Part shown: positions 11,640 through 23,550 of the stretch, piece by piece | Layout: each line of letters begins with the position of its first letter | How positions within the stretch are numbered: the first letter of the stretch is position 1 | Origin: Saccoglossus kowalevskii | Lineage: Eukaryota; Hemichordata; Enteropneusta; Harrimaniidae | Assembly: GCF_000003605.2 (NCBI RefSeq) | Contig: NW_003157863.1 | Location: 1 to 38,771 of the forward strand | Length of the DNA stretch: 38,771 nt | Direction of reading: 5' to 3' | Program-made: the position numbers and the translations under genes | The notes under the pieces: generated by a model | The model's input: the letters and a program-made list of their open reading frames with translations, nothing else | Told to the model about the DNA's origin: nothing | The model's database searches: none

Positions 11640-12350
11640 AGTGTATGACGTGGCTTACCTGACATCAGTGTATGACATGGCTCAGTACCTGACAGCAGTG
11701 TACTGCGTAGCTTACCTGACAGCAGTGTACGGCGTGGCTTACCTGACAGCAGTGTACAACATGGTTTACCTGACAGCAGTATATGGCGTGGCTTACCAGA
11801 CATCAGTGTATGACATGGCTTACCTGACAGCAGTGTATGACATGGCTTACCTGACAGCAGTGTATGACATGGCTTACCTGACAGCAGTGTATGACATGGC
11901 TTACCTGACAGCAGTGTACGACATGGCTTACCTGACAGCAGTGTATGACATGGCTTACCTGACAGCAGTGTATGACGTGGTTTACCTGGCAGCAGTGAAT
12001 GACATGGCATACTTAACAGCAGTGTATGACATGGCTTACCTGACAGCAGTGTATGACATGGCTCAGTATCTGACAACACTGTACGACATGGCTTACCTGA
12101 CAGCAGTGTATGACATGGCTTAACTGACAGCAGTGTATGACATGGTTTACCTGACAGCAGTGTACGGCATGGCTTACCTGTCAGCAGTGCATGACATGGC
12201 TAACCTGACAGCAGTGTATTACATGGCTTACCTGTCAGCAGTGTATGACATGGCTAACCTGACAGCAGTGTATGATATGGCTTACCTGTCAGCAGTGTAC
12301 GGCATGGCTTACCTTTCAGCAGTGTACGACATGACTTAGCTGTCAGCAGT
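11640..12350 (+). repeat. Module delta, copy 1 of 3
   Basis: The ordered variants are GACGTGG-CATCAG, CAG-insert, TACTGCGTAGC, TACAACATGGTTTAC, TATATGGCGTGG with CAGACATCAG, a run of consensus monomers, CTGGCAGCAGTGAATGAC with GCATACTTAAC, GACAACACTGTA, and the GTATTACATGG monomer (about 12217). They recur at about 32260-32970 with the same TATTAC change. They also recur at about 19375-20111 without TATTAC and with one extra monomer before the junction. All three end in the private GACATGACTTAGCTG cassette. Confidence 0.85.
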
Positions 12351-12399
12351 GTACGACATGGCTTACCTGACAGCAGAGTATGACATGGCTTAACTGACA

Positions 12400-12740
12400 G
12401 CAGTGTATGACATGGTTTACCTGACAGCAGTGTACGGCATGTCTTACCTGTCAGCAGTGCATGACATGGCAACCTGACAGCAGTGTATGACATGGCTTAC
12501 CTGTCAGCAGTGTACAGCATGGATTACCTGTCAGCAGTGTACGACATGGCTTACCTGACAGCAGTGGTACGGTGTGGCTTACCTGACAGCAGTGTACGAC
12601 ATGGTTTACCTGACAGCAGTATACGGCGTGGCTTACCTGACATCAGTGTATGACATGGTTTACCTGACAGCAGTGTATGACATGGCTTACCTGACAGCAG
12701 TGTATGACATGGCTTACTGACAGCAGTGTATGACATGGCT
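12400..12740 (+). other. Small indel cluster 2
   Basis: Single-base changes in length: lost T in CATGGCAACCTG (about 12470), added G in CAGTGGTACGG (about 12566) and lost C in GGCTTACTGACAG (about 12716). The monomer order here is also unusual (GCAGAGTATGAC at about 12373, then a TAACTG stop), a mosaic of junction and leader pieces. Confidence 0.72.
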
Positions 12741-13076
12741 TACCTGACAGCAGTGAATGACATGGCTTACCTGACAGCAGTGTATGACATGGCCTACCTG
12801 ACAGCAGTGTACGACATGGCTTAACTGACAGCAGTGTATGACATGGTTTACTAGACAGCAGTGTACGGCATGGCTTACCTGTCAGCAGTGCATGACATGG
12901 CTAACCTGACAGCAGTGTATGACATGGCTTACCTGTCAGCAGTGTATGACATGGCTAACCTGACAGCAGTATATGACATGGCTTACCTGTCAGCAGTGTA
13001 CGGCATGGCTTAGCTGTCAGCAGTGTACGACATGGCTTACCTGTCAGCAGTGTACGGCATGGCTTACCTGACTGCA

Positions 13077-13100
13077 GTGTACATGGCTTACCTGACAGCA
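13077..13100 (+). repeat. 24-bp monomer (in-frame 3-bp deletion)
   Basis: GTGTACATGGCTTACC lacks the GAC triplet of a normal GTGTACGACATGG monomer. The only other copy is 31369-31392, at exactly 18,292 bp and in the same position of the unit leader, so it marks a shared segment. The otherwise similar right-edge unit (38045 onward) keeps the triplet. Confidence 0.88.
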
Positions 13101-14359
13101 GTGTACATCATGGCTTACCTGACAGCAGTGTACGACGTGGCTTACCTGTCAGCAGTGTATGACGTGGTTTACCTGTCAGCAGTGTATGGCATGGCTTACC
13201 TGTCAGCAGTGTATGGCATGGCTTACCTGTCAGCAGTGTATGACATGGCTTACCTGTCAGCAGTGTACGGCATGGCTTATCTGACAGCAGTGTACGACAT
13301 GGGTTACCTGACAGCAGTGTACGACATGGTTTACCTGACAGCAGGGTACGGCGTGGCTTACCTGACATCAGTGTATGACATGGCTTACCTGACAGCAGTT
13401 TATGACGTGGTTTACCTGGCAGCAGTGAATGACATGGCGTACCTAACAGCAGTGTATGACATGGCTTACCTGACAGTAGTGTATGACATGGCTTATCTGA
13501 CAGCAGTGTATGACATGGATTACCTGACAGCAGTGTACAGCGTGGCTTACCTGACAGCAGTGTATGACATGGCTTCCCTGACAGCAGTGTACGACATGGC
13601 TTACCTGACAGCAGTGTACGACATGGCTTACCTGACAGCAATGTACGACATGGCTTACCTGACAGCAGTGTATGACATGGCTTACCTGACAGCAGTGTAT
13701 GACGTGGTTTACCTGGCAGCAGTGAATGACATGGCGTACCTAACAGCAGTGTATGACATGGTTTACCTGACAGCAGTGTATGACAACGCTTATCTGACAG
13801 CAGTGTATGACATGGCTCAGTACCTGACAGCAGTGTATGGCGTGGCTTACCAGACAGCAGTGTACGACATGGCTTTCCTGACAGCAGTGTATGACATGGC
13901 TTACCTGACAGCAGTGTACGACATGGCTTACCTGACAGCAGTGTATGACATGGCTTACCTGACAGCAGTGTATGACATGGCTTACCTGACAGCAGTGTAT
14001 GACATGGCTTACCTGACAGCAGTGTATGACATGGTTTACCTGACAGCAGTGTATGACATGGCCTACCTGACAGCAGTGTATGACATGGATTACCTGACAG
14101 CAGTGTATGACATGGCTCAGTACCTGACAACACTGTACGACATGGCTTACCTGACAGCAGTGTATGACATGGCTTAACTGACAGTAGTGTATAACATGGT
14201 TTACCTGACAGCAGTGTACGGCATGTCTTACCTGTCAGCAGTGCACGACATGGCTAACCAGACAGCAGTGTATGACATGGCTTACCTGACAGCAGTGTAC
14301 GACATGGCTTACCTGTCAGCAGTGTACGACATGGCTTACCTTTCAGCAGTGTACGGCAT

Positions 14360-14485
14360 GGCTTACTGACAGCAGTGTATGACGTGGCTTACCTGACAGC
14401 AGTGTACGACATGGCTTACCTGTCTTACCTGTCAGCATTGTATGACATGGCTTACCTGTCAGCAGTGTACGGCATGGCTTACTGA
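14360..14485 (+). other. Indel cluster 3 with a 9-bp partial monomer
   Basis: A C is lost at about 14364 and again at about 14481 (both GGCTTACTGACAG). Between them CTTACCTGT is present twice in direct succession (14415-14423 and 14424-14432), meaning that 18 bp of a monomer are missing or 9 bp were duplicated. The flanking order changes here from a TCAG-rich leader to the CAGCATTGTATG part of another unit type, so it could be a recombination join. Confidence 0.75.
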
Positions 14486-15708
14486 CAGCAGTGTACAACA
14501 TGGCTTACCTGACAGCAGTGTACGACATGGTTTACCTGACATCAGGGTACGGCGTGGCTTACCTGACATCAGTGTATGACATGGCTCAGTACCTGACAGC
14601 AGTGTACTGCGTAGCTTACCTGACAGTAGTGTACGGCATGGCTTACCTGACGGCAGTGTACGACATGGTTTACCTGACAGCAATATACAGCGTGGCTTAC
14701 CTGACATCAGTGTATGACATGGCTTACCTGACAGCAGTGTATGACATGGCTTACCTGACAGCAGTGTACAGCGTGGCTTACCTGACAGCAGTGTATGACA
14801 TGGCGTACCTGACAGCAGTGTACGACATGGCTTACCTGACAGCAGTGTACGACATGGCTTACCTGAGAGCCGTGTATGACATGGCTTACCTGACAGCAGT
14901 GTATGACATGGCTTACCTGACAGCAGTGTATAACGTGGTTTACCTGGCAGCAGTGAATGACATGGCGTACCTAACAGCAGTGTTTGACATGGCTTACCTG
15001 ACAGCAGTGTACGACATGGCTTACCTGACAGCAGTGTATGACATGGCTTACCTGTCAGCAGTGTTCGGCATGGCTTACCTGTCAGCAGTGTACGGCATGG
15101 CTTACCTGTCAGCAGTGTACGGCATGGCTTAGCTGTCAGCAGTGTACGACATGGCTTACCTGTCAGCAGTGTACGGCATGGCTTACCTGTCAGCAGTGCA
15201 TGACATGGCTAACCTGACAGCAGTGTATGACATGGCTTACCTGACAGCAGTGTACGACATGGTTTACCTGACAGCAGTATATAGCGTGGCTTACCTGACA
15301 TCAGTGTATGACATGGCTTTCCTGACAGCAGTGTGTGACATGGCTTACCTGACAGCAGTGTATGACATGGCTTACCTGACAGCAGTGTATGACATGGCTT
15401 ACCTGACAGCAGTGTATGACATGGCTTACCTGACAGCAGTGTATGACATGGCTTAACTGACAGCAGTGTATGACATGGTTTACCTGACAGCAGTGTACGG
15501 CATGGCTTACCTGTCAGCAGTGCATGACATGGCTAACCTGACAGCAGTGTATGACATGGCTTACCTGTCAGCAGTGTATGACATGGCTAACCTGACAGCA
15601 GTGTATGACATGGCTTACCTGTCAGCAGTGTTCGGCATGGCTTACCTGTCAGCAGTGTACGGCATGGCTTACCTGTCAGCAGTGTACGGCATGGCTTAGC
15701 TGTCAGCA

Positions 15709-16632
15709 GTGTACGACATGGCTTACCTGTCAGCAGTGTACGGCATGGCTTACCTGACTGCAGTGTACGACATGGCTTACCTGACAGCAGTGTACATCAT
15801 GGCTTACCTGACAGCAGTGTACGACGTGGCTTACCTGTCAGCAGTGTATGACGTGGCTTACCTGTCAGCAGTGTATGGCATGGCTTACCTGTCAGCAGTG
15901 TATGGCATGGCTTACCTGTCAGCAGTGTATGACATGGCTTACCTGTCAGCAGTGTACTGCATGGCTTATCTGACAGCAGTGTACGACATGGCTTACCTGA
16001 CAGCAGTGTACGACATGGTTTACCTGACAGCAGGGTACGGCGTGGCTTACTTGACATCAGTGTATGACATGGCTTACCTGACAGCAGTTTATGACGTGGT
16101 TTACCTGGCAGCAGTGAATGACATAGCGTACCTAACAGCAGTGTATGACATGGCTTACCTGACAGTAGTGTATGACATGGCTTATCTGACAGCAGTGTAT
16201 GACATGGATTACCTGACAGCAGAGTACAGCGTGGCTTACCTGACAGCAGTGTATGACATGGCTTCCCTGACAGCAGTGTACGACATGGCTTACCTGACAG
16301 CAGTGTACGACATGGCTTACCTGACAGCAGTGTATGACATGGCTTACCTGACAGCAGTGTATGACGTGGTTTACCTGGCAGCAGTGAATGACATGGAGTA
16401 CCTAACAGCAGTGTATGACATGGCTTACCTGACAGCAGTGTATGACATGGCTTATCTGACAGCAGTGTATGACATGGCTCAGTACCTGACAGCAGTGTAT
16501 GGCGTGGCTTACCAGACAGCAGTGTACGACATGGCTTTCCTGACAGCAGCGTATGACATGGCTCAGTACCTGACAACAGTGTACGACATGGCTTACCTGA
16601 CAGCAGTGTATGACATGGCTTAACTGACAGCA
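15709..16632 (+). repeat. First part of the 5,511-bp compound unit (15709-21219)
   Basis: Leader with TACATCATGG at 15793, followed by the CTGGCAGCAGTGAATGAC modules (about 16105 and 16385). A GACATAGCGTACC change is private. Two 30-bp monomers lie at about 16481 and 16562. It ends with a GACAACAGTGTA junction (the G form; other G forms are at about 20670, 26341 and 33836) and a TAA at 16621-16623. The next TACATCATGG leader does not appear until 21304, making this the longest interval in the window: 203 monomers and ten 30-bp forms. Confidence 0.87.
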
Positions 16633-17826
16633 GTGTATGACATGGTTTACCTGACAGCAGTGTACGGCATGGCTTACCTGTCAGCAGTGCATGACATGGC
16701 TAACCTGACAGCAGTGTATGACATGGTTTACCTGTCAGCAGTGTACGGCATGGCTTACCTGTCAGCAGTGTACAGCATGGATTACCTGTCAGTAGTGTAC
16801 GACATGGCTTACCTGACAGCAGTGTATGACATGGTTTACCTGACAGCAGTGTACGGCGTGGCTTACCTGACATCAGTGTATGACATGGCTTAGTACCTGA
16901 CAGCAGTGTACTGCGTAGCTTACCTGACAGCAGTGTACGGCGTGGCTTACCTGACAGCAGTGTATGACATGGCTTACCTGACAGCAGTGTATGACATGGT
17001 TTACCTGACAGCAGTGTACAGCATGGCTTACCTGTCAGCAGTGTATGACATGGCTAACCTGACAGCAGTGTATGACATGGCTTACCTGTCAGCAGTGTAT
17101 GGCATGGCTTACCTGTCAACAGTGTACGGCATGGCTTACCTGTCAGCAGTGTACGGCATGGCTTAGCTGTCAGCAGTGTACGACATGGCTTACCTGTCAG
17201 CAGTGTACGGCATGGCTTACCTGACAGCAGTGTACGACATGGCTTACCTGACAGCAGTGTACAACATGGCTTACCTGACAGCAGTGTACGACGTGGCTTA
17301 CCTGTCAGCAGTGTAAGACGTGGCTTACCTGTCAGCAGTGTATGGCATGGCTTACCTGTCAGCAGTGTATGACATGGCTTACCTGTCAGCAGTGTACGGC
17401 ATGGCTTACTTGACAGCAGTGTATGACATGGCTTACCTGACAGCAGTGAACGACATGGTTTACCTGACAGCAGGGTACGGCGTGGCTTACCTGACATCAG
17501 TGTATGACATGGCTCAGTACCTGACAGCAGTGTACTGCGTAGCTTACCTGACAGCAGTGTACGGCATGGCTTAACTGACAGCAGGGTACGACATGGTTTA
17601 CCTGACAGCAGTATACGGCATGGCTTACCTGACATCAGTGTATGACATGGCTTTCCTGACAGCAGTGTATGACATGGCTTACCTGACAGCAGTGTACGGC
17701 GTGGCTTACCTGACAGCAGTGTATGACATGGCTTACCTGACAGCAGTGTACGACATGGCTTACCTGACAGCAGTGTACGGCATGGCTTACCTGACAGCAG
17801 CATACGACATGGCTTACCTGACAGCA
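16633..17826 (+). repeat. 1,194-bp tandem duplication, copy 1
   Basis: 44 monomers with two 30-bp forms, one carrying TAG (GGCTTAGTACCTGAC, stop 16891-16893) and one CAG (about 17514). Diagnostic items are CAGCATGGATTACC, TACTGCGTAGC, GTCAACAGTGTACGG, the TAG cassette at 17164-17166, TACAACATGG, TGTAAGACGTGG (about 17312), CAGTGAACGACATGG and TAACTGACAGCAGGG. Each recurs 1,194 bp later. Its end holds CAGCAGCATACGAC (about 17805), found again near 28466. Confidence 0.9.
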
Positions 17827-19072
17827 GTGTATGACATGGTTTACCTGACAGCAGTGTACGGCATGGCTTACCTGTCAGCAGTGCATGACATGGCTAACCT
17901 GACAGCAGTGTATGACATGGTTTACCTGTCAGCAGTGTACGGCATGGCTTACCTGTCAGCAGTGTACAGCATGGATTACCTGTCAGTAGTGTACGACATG
18001 GCTTACCTGACAGCAGTGTATGACATGGTTTACCTGACAGCAGTGTACGGCGTGGCTTACCTGACATCAGTGTATGACATGGCTTAGTACCTGACAGCAG
18101 TGTACTGCGTAGCTTACCTGACAGCAGTGTACGGCGTGGCTTACCTGACAGCAGTGTATGACATGGCTTACCTGACAGCAGTGTATGACATGGTTTACCT
18201 GACAGCAGTGTACAGCATGGCTTACCTGTCAGCAGTGTATGACATGGCTAACCTGACAGCAGTGTATGACATGGCTTACCTGTCAGCAGTGTATGGCATG
18301 GCTTACCTGTCAACAGTGTACGGCATGGCTTACCTGTCAGCAGTGTACGGCATGGCTTAGCTGTCAGCAGTGTACGACATGGCTTACCTGTCAGCAGTGT
18401 ACGGCATGGCTTACCTGACAGCAGTGTACGACATGGCTTACCTGACAGCAGTGTACAACATGGCTTACCTGACAGCAGTGTACGACGTGGCTTACCTGTC
18501 AGCAGTGTAAGACGTGGCTTACCTGTCAGCAGTGTATGGCATGGCTTACCTGTCAGCAGTGTATGACATGGCTTACCTGTCAGCAGTGTACGGCATGGCT
18601 TACTTGACAGCAGTGTATGACATGGCTTACCTGACAGCAGTGAACGACATGGTTTACCTGACAGCAGTGTACGACATGGCTTACCTGACAGCAGTGTACG
18701 ACATGGCTTACCTGACAGCAGTGTATGACGTGGTTTACCTGGCAGCAGTGAATGACATGGCGTACCTAACAGCAGTGTATGACATGGCTTACCTGACAGC
18801 AGTGTATGACATGGCTCAGTACCTGACAGCAGTGTACTGCGTAGCTTACCTGACAGCAGTGTACGGCATGGCTTAACTGACAGCAGGGTACGACATGGTT
18901 TACCTGACAGCAGTATACGGCATGGCTTACCTGACATCAGTGTATGACATGGCTTTCCTGACAGCAGTGTATGACATGGCTTACCTGACAGCAGTGTACG
19001 GCGTGGCTTACCTGACAGCAGTGTATGACATGGCTTACCTGACAGCAGTGTACGACATGGCTTACCTGACAG
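17827..19072 (+). repeat. 1,194-bp tandem duplication, copy 2 with 108-bp gain
   Basis: Stops at 18087 and 18360 correspond to 16893 and 17166, an offset of 1,194 bp. After about 18660 the copy replaces the GCAGGGTACGGCGTGG and CATCAG monomers with six monomers that include CTGGCAGCAGTGAATGAC, a net gain of four monomers. Later markers (TAACTGACAGCAGGG, stop 18874-18876) therefore sit 1,302 bp from copy 1. A third partial copy of the first 680 bp lies at about 28849-29528. Confidence 0.88.
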
Positions 19073-21219
19073 CAGTGTACGACATGGCTTACCTGACAGC
19101 AGTGTATGACGTGGTTTACCTGGCAGCAGTGAATGACATGGCGTACCTAACAGCAGTGTATGACATGGCTTACCTGACAGCAGTGTATGACATGGCTTAT
19201 CTGACAGCAGTGTATGACATGGCTCAGTACCTGACAGCAGTGTACGGCGTGGCTTACCAGACAGCAGTGTATGACATGGCTTACCTGACAGCAGTGTATG
19301 ACATGGCTTACCTGACAGCAGTGTATGACATGGCTAACCTGACAGCAGTGTACGACATGGCTTACCTGACAGCAGTGTATGACGTGGCTTACCTGACATC
19401 AGTGTATGACATGGCTCAGTACCTGACAGCAGTGTACTGCGTAGCTTACCTGACAGCAGTGTACGGCGTGGCTTACTTGACAGCAGTGTACAACATGGTT
19501 TACCTGACAGCAGTATATGGCGTGGCTTACCAGACATCAGTGTATGACATGGCTTACTTGACAGCAGTGTATGACATGGCTTACCTGACAGCAGTGTATG
19601 ACATGGCTTACCTGACAGCAGTGTATGACATGGCTTACCTGACAGCAGTGTACGACATGGCTTACCTGACAGCAGTGTATGACATGGCTTACCTGACAGC
19701 AGTGTATGACGTGGTTTACCTGGCAGCAGTGAATGACATGGCATACTTAACAGCAGTGTATGACATGGCTTACCTGACAGCAGTGTATGACATGGCTTAC
19801 CTGACAGCAGTGTATGACATGGCTCAGTATCTGACAACACTGTACGACATGGCTTACCTGACAGCAGTGTATGACATGGCTTAACTGACAGCAGTGTATG
19901 ACATGGTTTACCTGACAGCAGTGTACGGCATGGCTTACCTGTCAGCAGTGCATGACATGGCTAACCTGACAGCAGTGTATGACATGGCTTACCTGTCAGC
20001 AGTGTATGACATGGCTAACCTGACAGCAGTGTATGATATGGCTTACCTGTCAGCAGTGTACGGCATGGCTTACCTGTCAGCAGTGTACGACATGACTTAG
20101 CTGTCAGCAGTGTACGACATGGCTTACCTGTCAGCAGTATACGGCATATCTTACCTGTCAGCAGTGTACGGCATGGCTTACCTGTCAGCAGTGTACACCA
20201 TGGATTACCTGTCAGCAGTGTACGACATGTCTTACCTGACAGCAGCGTATGACATGGCTTACCTGTCAGCAGTGTATGACATGGCTTACCTGTCAGCAGT
20301 GTATGGCATGGCTTACCTGACAGCAGTGTACGGCATGGCTTACCTGACAGCAGTGTACGACATGGTTTACCTGACAGCAGTATACGGCGTGGCTTACCTG
20401 ACATCAGTGTATGACATGGCTTACCTGACAGCAGTGTACGACATGGTTTACCTGACAGCAGTATACGGCGTGGCTTACCTGACATCAGTATATAACATGG
20501 CTTACCTGACAGCAGTGTATGACATGGCTTACCTGACAGCAGTGTACGGCGTGGCTTACCTGACAGCAGTGTATGACATGGCTTACCTGACAGCAGTGTA
20601 TGACATGGCTTACCTGTCATCAGTGTATGACATGGCTTACCTGACAGCAGTGTATGACATGGCTCAGTACCTGACAACAGTGTACGACATGGCTTACCTG
20701 ACAGCAGTGTATGACATGGCTTAACTGACAGCAGTGTATGACATGGTTTACCTGACAGCAGTGTACAGCATGGCTTACCTGTCAGCAGTGCATTACATGG
20801 CTAACCTGACAGCAGTGTATGACATGGCTTACCTGTCAGCAGTGTACGGCATGGCTTACCTGTCAGCAGTGTACGGCATGGCTTACCTGTCAGCAGAGTA
20901 CAGCATGGATTACCTGTCAGTAGTGTACGACATGGCTTACCTGACAGCAGTGTACCACATGGTTTACCTGACAGCAGGGTACGGCGTGGCTTACCTGACA
21001 GCAGTGTACGACATGGCTTAACTGACAGCAGTGTATGACATGGTTTACTAGACAGCAGTGTACGGCATGGCTTACCTGTCAGCAGTGCATGACATGGCTA
21101 ACCTGACAGCAGTGTATGACATGGCTTACCTGTCAGCAGTGTATGACATGGCTAACCTGACAGCAGTGTATGACATGGCTTACCTGTCAGCAGTGTACGG
21201 CATGGCTTAGCTGTCAGCA
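19021..21219 (+). repeat. Last part of the 5,511-bp compound unit
   Basis: Contains the second copy of module delta (about 19375-20111), with its GACAACACTGTA junction at about 19838 and the GACATGACTTAGCTG cassette (stop 20098-20100). This is followed by a private series GTATACGGCATATC, TACACCATGGATTACC and GACATGTCTTACC, then GTGCATTACATGG (about 20788), CAGCAGAGTACAGC and TACCACATGG monomers, and a three-stop cassette (21019-21210). Four 30-bp monomers lie in the 19.2-19.9 kb part and near 20663. I see no non-repeat sequence. Confidence 0.87.
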
Positions 21220-23550
21220 GTGTACGACATGGCTTACCTGTCAGCAGTGTACGGCATGGCTTAACTGACTGCAGTGTACGACATGGCTTACCTGACAGCA
21301 GTGTACATCATGGCTTACCTGACAGCAGTGTACGACGTGGCTTACCTGTCAGCAGTGTATGACGTGGCTTACCTGTCAGCAGTGTATGGCATGGCTTACC
21401 TGTCAGCAGTGTATGGCATGGCTTACCTGTCAGCAATGTATGACATGGCTTTCCTGTCAGCAGTGTACGGCATGGCTTATCTGACAGCAGTGTACGACAT
21501 GGCTTACCTGACAGCAGTGTACGACATGGTTTACCTGACAGCAGGGTACGGCGTGGCTTACCTGACATCAGTGTATGACATGGCTTACCTGACAGCAGTT
21601 TATGACGTGGTTTACCTGGCAGCAGTGAATGACATGGCGTACCTAACAGCAGTGTATGACATGGCTTACCTGACAGTAGTGTATGACATGGCTTATCTGA
21701 CAGCAGTGTATGACATGGATTACCTGACAGCAGTGTACAGCGTGGCTTACCTGACAGCAGTGTATGACATGGCTTCCCTGACAGCAGTGTACGACATGGC
21801 TTACCTGACAGCAGTGTACGACATGGCTTACCTGACAGCAGTGTACGACATGGCTTACCTGACAGCAGTGTATGACATGGCTTACCTGACAGCAGTGTAT
21901 GACGTGGTTTACCTGGCAGCAGTGAATGACATGGCGTACCTAACAGCAGTGTATGACATGGCTTACCTGACAGCAGTGTATGACATGGCTTATCTGACAG
22001 CAGTGTATGACATGGCTCAGTACCTGACAGCAGTGTATGGCGTGGCTTACCAGACAGCAGTGTACGACATGGCTTTCCTGACAGCAGTGTATGACATGGC
22101 TTACCTGTCAGCAGTGTATGACATGGCTTACCTGTCAGCAGTGTACGGCATGGCTTACCTGACAGCAGTGTACGGCATGGCTTACCTGACAGCAGTGTAC
22201 GACATGGTTTACCTGACAGCAGTATACGGCGTGGCTTACCTGACATTAGTGTATGACATGGCTTACCTGACAGCAGTGTACGACATGGTTTACCTGACAG
22301 CAGTATACGGCGTGGCTTACCTGACATCAGTGTATGACATGGCTTACCTGACAGCAGTGTATGACATGGCTTACCTGACAGCAGTGTACGGCGTGGCTTA
22401 CCTGACAGCAGTGTATGACATGGCTTACCTGACAGCAGTGTACGACGTGGCTTACCTGTCAGCAGTGTATGACGTGGCTTACCTGTCAGCAGTGCATGGC
22501 ATGGCTTACCTGTCAGCAGTGTATGGCATGGCTTACCTGTCAGCAGTGTATGACATGGCTTACCTGTCAGCAGTGTACGGCATGGCTTATCTGACAGCAG
22601 TGTACGACATGGCTTACCTGACAGCAGTGTACGACATGGTTTACCTGACAGCAGGGTACGGCGTGGCTTACCTGACATCAGTGTATGACATGGCTTACCT
22701 GACAGCAGTTTATGACGTGGTTTACCTGGCAGCAGTGAATGACATGGCGTAACTAACAGCAGTGTATGACATGGCTTACCTGACAGTAGTGTATGACATG
22801 GCTTATCTGACAGCAGTGTATGACATGGATTACCTGACAGCAGTGTACAGCGTGGCTTACCTGACAGCAGTGTACGACATGGCTTCCCTGACAGCAGTGT
22901 ACGACATGGCTTACCTGACAGCAGTGTACGACATGGCTTACCTGACAGCAGTGTACGACATGGCTTACCTGACAGCAGTGTACGACATGGCTTACCTGAC
23001 AGCAGTGTATGACATGGCTTACCTGACAGCAGTGTATGACGTGGTTTACCTGGCAGCAGTGAATGACATGGAGTACCTAACAGCAGTGTATGACATGGCT
23101 TACCTGACAGCAGTGTATGACATGGCTTATCTGACAGCAGTGTATGACATGGCTCAGTACCTGACAGCAGTGTATGACGTGGCTTACCAGACAGCAGTGT
23201 ACGACATGGCTTTCCTGACAGCAGTGTATGACATGGCTTACCTGACAGCAGTGTACGACATGGCTTACCTGACAGCAGTGTATGACATGGCTTACCTGAC
23301 AGCAGTGTATGACATGGCTTACCTGACAGCAGTGTATGACATGGCTTACCTGACAGCAGTGTATGACATGGCCTACCTGACAGCAGTGTATGACATGGCT
23401 TACCTGACAGCAGTGTATGACATGGCTTATTACCTGACAACACTGTACGACATGGCTTACCTGACAGCAGTGTATGACATGGCTTACCTGACAGTAGTGT
23501 ATGACATGGTTTACCTGACAGCAGTGTACGGCATGGCTTAGCTGTCAGCA
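21220..23550 (+). repeat. HOR unit of 2,331 bp (86 monomers)
   Basis: 86 x 27 plus three 30-bp monomers (about 22018, 23156 and 23429). The last is the only TAT form of the insert (GGCTTATTACCTG). TACATCATGG is at 21304. A second internal leader without TACATC starts at about 22439 and shares GTGCATGGCATGG with about 4540. Four CTGGCAGCAGTGAATGAC monomers lie at about 21617, 21915, 22727 and 23050. Plus-frame stops are rare here (22750-22752 GCGTAACTAAC, 23539-23541), which lets the minus frame stay open from 23605 down to 21308. Confidence 0.9.

Larger units (their letters stand above)
10230..13022 (+). repeat. HOR unit of 2,793 bp (103 monomers) with an indel cluster
   Basis: 103 x 27 plus four 30-bp monomers (about 11028, 11490, 11673 and 12063); six single-base indels cancel to zero. 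TACATCATGG is at 10314, preceded by a private TAACTGACTGCAG stop monomer shared with about 21263. About 10227-11085 matches about 21217-22075 (offset 10,990), including CAGCAATGTATG and GGCTTTCCTG changes. About 11640-12350 matches about 32260-32970. It ends in the three-stop cassette. Confidence 0.88.
13023..15708 (+). repeat. HOR unit of 2,686 bp (99 monomers plus a 9-bp partial)
   Basis: The length is explained by 99 x 27 plus three 30-bp monomers (about 13818, 14121 and 14588), one 24-bp monomer (13077-13100), a 9-bp partial monomer (14415-14432) and two lost Cs (about 14364 and 14481). TACATCATGG is at 13104. A GACATGGGTTACC monomer (about 13308) is shared with about 31590 and 38325. TGACAACGCTTATC (about 13782) and CTGAGAGCCGTG (about 14865) are private. 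A TAG cassette occurs mid-unit (15130-15132) without a following TACATCATGG leader. Confidence 0.87.

Noticed and set aside
16891-16905. TAG at GGCTTAGTACCTG as a genuine gene end followed by a new start
   Set aside because: It is the CAG-to-TAG form of the inserted triplet, repeated at about 5337, 18085, 26686, 29107 and 35265 in the same context, and the repeat continues unchanged on both sides.
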